Source: an uncultured Acetobacter sp.
Lineage (GTDB): Bacteria > Pseudomonadota > Alphaproteobacteria > Acetobacterales > Acetobacteraceae
DNA: 16,159 nt
Reading direction: 5' to 3'
Assembly (NCBI GenBank): GCA_937900755.1
Contig: CALCDN010000250.1
Location: 1 to 16,159 of the forward strand
Made by a program: the position numbers and the translations under genes. Under the pieces are notes generated by a model that was not told the DNA's origin, made no database searches, and saw only the letters and a list, made by a program, of their open reading frames with translations. This document shows positions 12,319-16,159 of this stretch, in pieces (positions within the stretch are counted from its first letter, which is position 1; each line of letters begins with the position of its first letter).

Positions 12319-14276
12319 GGCGCGGGTTCTGCCCATGAGGTGGGAAGAACATAATCCCCGCCAATACGCGTGATGTTGGTGTGGTTCATGTCGCCCTTCA
12401 TGCGTATGTCGGGGAGGGTTGCGGCCAGTTGTTGCAGCAGAATACGCCGGACTTCCGCAATGGTAATGGGGTTGGCCTGTGTGGAATGTCCCGAGTTGCG
12501 CACAATCAGCTCACTCTGCACCCGCGGGTCATGCGCGCTGGTATAGGCCACAACGCCGTCGTCCGCGTTGTCCAGCGGGCCATTGCCCAGCACGGGAATA
12601 ATGGAATGGCTCTGCACCGCCGGCACAACAGGAACGGAGGCCAGCGCCTGAATGAACGCGCTGCGGGGGGACATGCCATAAACGCTGCCAAGGCGGCCGG
12701 GGCTCATGTCCACCTTGAGCGCGCGTGTATTGCCCTGAAGCAGTTGCTGGGTCACCTCTGTTATGGGGGCGGGGAAGGTGACCATCCGCCCGATCAGATG
12801 GGCGATGGAAAAGTCGGCCAGGTAACTGCCGTGCTGCGGGGTGGAAATAAACACCACACTTTTGATTTCGGGCATGGGGGTGGGGAAGAGGGTCTGCTCC
12901 AAAAAGTGGCGCGCGGTGGGTGAAAGAGTGAGGCTGGAGAGGGAGCGTGTGGTCAGCCCCTTCCACAGCGCATCATGGGGGGCAATGGCCAGCATTTTTG
13001 CCAGCAGCCCGCCCTGGCTGTGCCCGATCAGGGTAATCTGGCCCAGTGCTGGGTCTGCCTGTGTGCCGCCAAGGTCATGGATGGTGCGGTTCAGGGCATC
13101 GCGGAGTTGCAGGGCGGAATAGGGGATGGGGTTGCCCGTTGCGTAGGAGAAGAACCAGAACTCAAAATGCGCGCGTATTTCGGGGTCTTCCAGCAGGTCA
13201 TTCACCATGTCCGCCCATCGTCCGGGGCTGGAGGCCGTGCCATGCACCAGAACCACGGGCATATGGCCATACTGGTGGGGTTCTATGGCAATAAGCTGCG
13301 CGCGTTTGTTGAAGAGGTTCCCATCCAGAAAACCCTTGTATTCAACCGACCAGTCCACCGCGCTGCCCAGGCTGATCGCGCGCGATGCGGTCTGGTCATA
13401 TTGCAGGGGAATAACGCCGTCCGTTGTTGGCAGGCCGGGTGTCTTGTCAATTGTTGCAAGTGTCAGGCGCGCGGCAATGTGGTTGGTAAAAATCTGTTGG
13501 CGCGGGTTGGGAATTTCCACAAGGAGGTTAACGGGAATACGCAGTTTGTCGGTAATGGAAAAGGATATCTGGCTATCGGCGGGAGGCTGGGGGACCGCCG
13601 CGAGGGGTTCCCCCAGCCCGGCCCTGCGGTAAATGTTCTTGATCCCGCGTACCGAAAGCCGCGCCGTAGGGCGGAAGTCGGTCAGTGTATAACCGTACCA
13701 TTGCTTTTGCGCGGGGGTGGTGGACAGGTCCAGTGTGCCAAATGGCAGGGTCCAGCGCTGTGGGGTTACGTCCACGGGGTTACCCAGCGCCTCGGTCAGG
13801 CCAAACATGTAGATGTCGCAGGCCTGGCGGAAATGCACGTCATACGGGTTGGGTTTTGTGCTGTCCGGGCCATCGGGGTTCAGGTAGGCATAGGCGTATA
13901 ATGCTGCGGCCATAAAGGCCGGGCGGTCCGCGTTCTGGCGGGCCATCAGGTAGTTCAGCTCGGCTAGGGCAAAAAGCTGGTCCTGCAGGTCGGGGGTGTA
14001 AAACTGCGCCTGCGTGCTGGCCCGCAGGACGGCAAGGGCCTGTGCCGGAGCGTTCTTCCATAGGGGCAAAAGGTTCTGGCGTTCGAGCACAATGCGTGTG
14101 GTGTTGCTCAGGGTGTGCCCGCCCAGCGTGCTCTGGCTGCGCTCCTTGTAGCTGTCCGTCAGGCTCATGCGCTGCACGCTAATGGGCGCCGCGCAGCCCG
14201 AAACAACCAGACAGAGAGCCACCCATGAAAAATGTGAACGCAAAGTGCGGGGTCTGGTGGAAGAAGAGGCGGGCAT
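12315..14276 (-). CDS. Alpha/beta-hydrolase lipoprotein with large N-terminal region
   Basis: 653 residues. The signal peptide ends in a lipobox V25-S26-G27-C28, so it is predicted to be a lipid-anchored envelope protein. Residues about 30-330 form a uniform helical then beta-rich region that I do not recognise. From 339 an alpha/beta-hydrolase fold is clear: MPVVLVHGTASSPGRWADM (oxyanion-hole region, H345-G346), nucleophile elbow G418-H419-S420-Q421-G422, likely acid in DNADDGVV (D572/D573) and catalytic H597 in NSGHST. A lipase, esterase or acyltransferase activity is expected; the substrate is unknown. The start at 14276 lacks a clear ribosome binding site. A weak TTGGCA-N16-TAAAAC (14314-14287) lies upstream. 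It is followed by DUF4105 with a 4-bp overlap, suggesting a joint envelope-lipid or lipoprotein function. Confidence 0.88.
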   Translation of the reverse strand: MPASSSTRPRTLRSHFSWVALCLVVSGCAAPISVQRMSLTDSYKERSQSTLGGHTLSNTTRIVLERQNLLPLWKNAPAQALAVLRASTQAQFYTPDLQDQLFALAELNYLMARQNADRPAFMAAALYAYAYLNPDGPDSTKPNPYDVHFRQACDIYMFGLTEALGNPVDVTPQRWTLPFGTLDLSTTPAQKQWYGYTLTDFRPTARLSVRGIKNIYRRAGLGEPLAAVPQPPADSQISFSITDKLRIPVNLLVEIPNPRQQIFTNHIAARLTLATIDKTPGLPTTDGVIPLQYDQTASRAISLGSAVDWSVEYKGFLDGNLFNKRAQLIAIEPHQYGHMPVVLVHGTASSPGRWADMVNDLLEDPEIRAHFEFWFFSYATGNPIPYSALQLRDALNRTIHDLGGTQADPALGQITLIGHSQGGLLAKMLAIAPHDALWKGLTTRSLSSLTLSPTARHFLEQTLFPTPMPEIKSVVFISTPQHGSYLADFSIAHLIGRMVTFPAPITEVTQQLLQGNTRALKVDMSPGRLGSVYGMSPRSAFIQALASVPVVPAVQSHSIIPVLGNGPLDNADDGVVAYTSAHDPRVQSELIVRNSGHSTQANPITIAEVRRILLQQLAATLPDIRMKGDMNHTNITRIGGDYVLPTSWAEPAP

Positions 14277-14336
14277 CCGAGTCTCGGTTTTAAATCACGG
14301 TCAAATAATGCCAACATGGTGTAAGGTGTCTGTGCC

Positions 14337-14966
14337 ATGCTGGCAAATTCTGTTGCGCATGAGTATGCCCGTTTGCAACGGGCCTGTGCGGGAAAGGCCG
14401 ATGAGTTGAAGCTGCTCTGCTGTGCGTCTGTGTTGCCCCCGGTTGTGCGCAAGGGCGTGCTGCCGCTCCCGGCCGGGCAGGTTGCCAGTGGGTTTGACCT
14501 GCAAAAGGCGGCGGCTTACCTGCCCGCCATGCATCAGATGCCTGTTTACTGCGCCCCGGACGTGGTGGCGGCGGACGTGGGGGCGCATCCCGTGTTGCCA
14601 CAGGCCGCCCTGCGGGACAGGGATTATGGTCTATGGGCAGGGCAGGACTTGCGCGAGCGGACCCCGGCGGAGCAGCTTTCCCTGCTGTCCGATGTGGCGT
14701 TTGCCCCACCGGAGGGGGAAAGCTTTGCGGCCTGTTACCAAAGGGTGGCCCTCTGGCTGGATGGCATAAGCCGGTCCGGGCCAGTTGCCGTGGTGTTGGC
14801 CCGGCCTGCGGTTGTGCGCAACATGCTCCTGCGGGTGCTGTACCAGGGGGAGGGGGCCATAAACATGGCCCAGGCAGCACGGGTGGACGTCATGCCCAAC
14901 AGTTACAGCCTGTTGACCCACCATGCAGGCCAGTGGCGTTTGGGCATGCTGGCCGCTCCGGCATAA
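14337..14966 (+). CDS. Histidine-phosphatase-fold protein lacking the catalytic histidines
   Basis: 209 residues. The middle and C-terminal parts match the alphaproteobacterial histidine-phosphatase family: RDRDYGLWAGQDL (93-105), PPEGESFAACYQRVALWLDGI (124-144) and AVVRNMLLRVLYQ. The catalytic core is gone. The N-terminal RHG/RHA motif reads C28-C29-A, the second arginine (SPxxRAxQTA region) reads CAPDVVAADV, and the late catalytic His (THAAVVR in relatives) reads ARPAVVR, with R156 in its place. The acid residue in GES (E128) remains. The frame is open and full length, so it is a pseudo-enzyme or an enzyme with changed chemistry rather than a decayed gene. AAGG lies ten bases before ATG 14337. 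It precedes the LysE-type gene by 13 bp. Confidence 0.75.
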   Translation: MLANSVAHEYARLQRACAGKADELKLLCCASVLPPVVRKGVLPLPAGQVASGFDLQKAAAYLPAMHQMPVYCAPDVVAADVGAHPVLPQAALRDRDYGLWAGQDLRERTPAEQLSLLSDVAFAPPEGESFAACYQRVALWLDGISRSGPVAVVLARPAVVRNMLLRVLYQGEGAINMAQAARVDVMPNSYSLLTHHAGQWRLGMLAAPA

Positions 14967-14979
14967 GGGTTTTGTGGCC

Positions 14980-15624
14980 ATGCTGCATGCGTTCCTGCCC
15001 ATACTGACCTTTGCCGCCGCATGGGGTGTTCTGGTGCTTACACCAGGAACCGAGACCGCCCTTGTCATCCGCCTGGGTATGAATGTCGGGCGCAAGGCGG
15101 CATTGGGTGCGGCTCTGGGCACTGGTACGGGGCTTGTTTTATGGGGGGCGGGCACGGCGTTTGGGGTCAGTGCTCTGGTTATGGCGCTTCCCACGCTGTA
15201 TCTGGCGCTGGAATGGGCGGGGGCCTGTTACCTGCTTTATCTGGGGTTCAGGCTGCTCCGCGCCTCCACGGCAGGGGGCGATCTGGCCGGGGTGGACATG
15301 TCGGCGCGCCAGACAGGTGGCATGGGTGCGGGGTACCAGCGGGGCCTGCTGACCACATGCCTCAACCCGCTGGTTGGTGTGTTCGACCTGACCGCTTTTA
15401 CCCAGTTTATCCCCATGGGGGCTAATCCGGTGCGTTATTCCCTGCTGCTCGTGGTGGTGCAGGTGGTCATGGCGGTCGTGTGGTACGGGGTTCTGGCCTG
15501 CCTAGCTTTTTCGCTCGGTCGTATTCTGTCCAGCCCTGCGGTGGTGCGTGCACTGGATGTGCTGACAGGGCTGGTGTTTATATTTTTTGCACTCAGGCTG
15601 GTCCTGAGTGGTGTCCCGGCTTGA
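14980..15624 (+). CDS. LysE/RhtB-family amino-acid exporter
   Basis: 214-residue inner-membrane protein with about six hydrophobic helices, of the LysE/RhtB superfamily that exports amino acids or their analogues. The N-terminal motif is LTPGTETALVIRLGMNVGRKAALGA (split over helices 1-2), where most members have TPGP; the central YLLYLGFRLLR and the CLNPLVGVFDL segment (family: NPK/NPx) are recognisable. ATG 14980 starts MLHAFLPIL, the usual position just before helix 1; a longer start at 14923 would overlap the previous gene. It follows the pseudo-phosphatase by 13 bp, probably in one transcript. The substrate is unknown. Confidence 0.87.
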   Translation: MLHAFLPILTFAAAWGVLVLTPGTETALVIRLGMNVGRKAALGAALGTGTGLVLWGAGTAFGVSALVMALPTLYLALEWAGACYLLYLGFRLLRASTAGGDLAGVDMSARQTGGMGAGYQRGLLTTCLNPLVGVFDLTAFTQFIPMGANPVRYSLLLVVVQVVMAVVWYGVLACLAFSLGRILSSPAVVRALDVLTGLVFIFFALRLVLSGVPA

Positions 15625-15727
15625 TCTGGGAGAGCCTGCACGCTCAGGCGTTCAGTTATCATGGATTTTTATGGGGGCATGAAGCGGGTGAGTGTAGGGC
15701 AAAGACCTTGGGCAGCGGGAAGGGTTC

Positions 15728-16159
15728 ATGCGTAAAACGCCAAAGCTCATTCAGTCCATAGAGCGGTCTGCCGCTATTTTGGAGATTATTGCCCAGCAGG
15801 GTGGTGGAGCACGCTTGCAGCAGATTGCCAGTATTTCGGGCATAGGCAAAACCACGGTGCACAATATTTTGCAAACGCTGGACCATTTGGGATATGTGCA
15901 GCGCCGGTCGGGCGATATGCGCTATCATCTGGGAGGGCGAATTCTCAATCTTGCGCGTATTGCGGGGGACGACAACATGCTGCGTGCCCGCCTGCGCCCT
16001 GTGCTGGAGGCCGTGGCCCGCAAAAGTGGCGCCACCGCGTGGCTGGCAGTGCCTAGTGGAGACCAGGCGACATACCTGGATATTGTGGACCCTAACGGGT
16101 TCTGCCCGGACCTGTCCGCGGTCCCCCGGCGGGAAAATCTGGAAGGGTCTGCCGTGGGC
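15728..16159 (+). CDS. IclR-family transcriptional regulator, 3' truncated by the window edge
   Basis: First 144 residues of an IclR-type regulator; the frame stays open to the last base. An N-terminal winged helix-turn-helix covers about residues 8-66 (SIERSAAILEIIAQQGG, ISGIGKTTVHNILQTLDHLG), then the start of the effector-binding domain (LGGRILNLARI, LRPVLEAVARKSGATAWLAV). GGGAAGGG lies just upstream of ATG 15728. IclR proteins usually control catabolic genes in response to a small molecule. The target may lie beyond the window or be the LysE-type gene 103 bp upstream. The gap 15625-15727 holds only a short GCCTG/CAGGC stem. Confidence 0.88.
   Translation, partial: MRKTPKLIQSIERSAAILEIIAQQGGGARLQQIASISGIGKTTVHNILQTLDHLGYVQRRSGDMRYHLGGRILNLARIAGDDNMLRARLRPVLEAVARKSGATAWLAVPSGDQATYLDIVDPNGFCPDLSAVPRRENLEGSAVG

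Noticed and set aside
12975..13901. 308-codon open frame on the plus strand opposite the hydrolase
   Set aside because: Antisense shadow of a clear lipoprotein hydrolase with an intact catalytic triad.
15634..15649. GCCTG/CAGGC stem after the LysE-type gene as a terminator
   Set aside because: Five base pairs with a six-base loop and no following T-run.
1..16159. CRISPR arrays, tRNA or rRNA genes, insertion sequences, prophage genes
   Set aside because: None recognised on either strand; all sizeable stretches are covered by the listed genes and short gaps.

Overview
The window reads as GC-rich alphaproteobacterial chromosome, most like an acetic acid bacterium (Acetobacteraceae). That placement is my inference from protein style and gene content; no 16S or other marker is present. 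Bases 1-47 are not biological: they are an Illumina Nextera i7 adapter with its 8-base index, so the left edge is a contig end. Genes are packed tightly, often with ATGA stop/start overlaps. No tRNA, rRNA, CRISPR array, insertion sequence or prophage gene was seen.

Left region (50-4960), sulfur and redox handling. A 5'-truncated SulP anion transporter with a STAS domain converges on a leftward pair: a persulfide-dioxygenase-like metallo-beta-lactamase-fold enzyme followed by a TauE/SafE (TSUP) exporter. Divergent from that pair, across a 106-bp AT-rich control region with two inverted repeats, run a 1-Cys-type peroxiredoxin, an overlapping ArsR/BigR-like repressor and a 3-methyladenine DNA glycosylase (tag). 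The layout fits a reactive-sulfur module: oxidise persulfide, export sulfite, remove peroxides, under a local repressor. The repressor lacks both cysteines that BigR/SqrR use for sensing. A hairpin spans the repressor stop codon and the tag ribosome binding site.

Centre-left (4933-9645), a four-gene leftward efflux operon: DUF1656 (AaeX-like) small membrane protein, HlyD periplasmic adaptor, FUSC inner-membrane transporter and TolC-like outer-membrane lipoprotein. Together they would form an aromatic-acid/fusaric-acid type tripartite pump. Its promoter looks leaderless and carries an 8-bp direct repeat.

Centre (9782-11146). A HIT-domain protein is fused in frame to an ArsC/YffB-like domain, and a relic-looking ribosome binding site and GTG lie at the junction. 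It converges on bacterioferritin (bfr) across a strong shared hairpin.

Right region (11314-14276), an envelope pair: an alpha/beta-hydrolase lipoprotein and an overlapping DUF4105 membrane protein related to the Lnb N-terminal family.

Right end (14337-16159): a histidine-phosphatase-fold protein that has lost its catalytic histidines, a LysE/RhtB exporter, and the start of an IclR-family regulator cut by the window edge.
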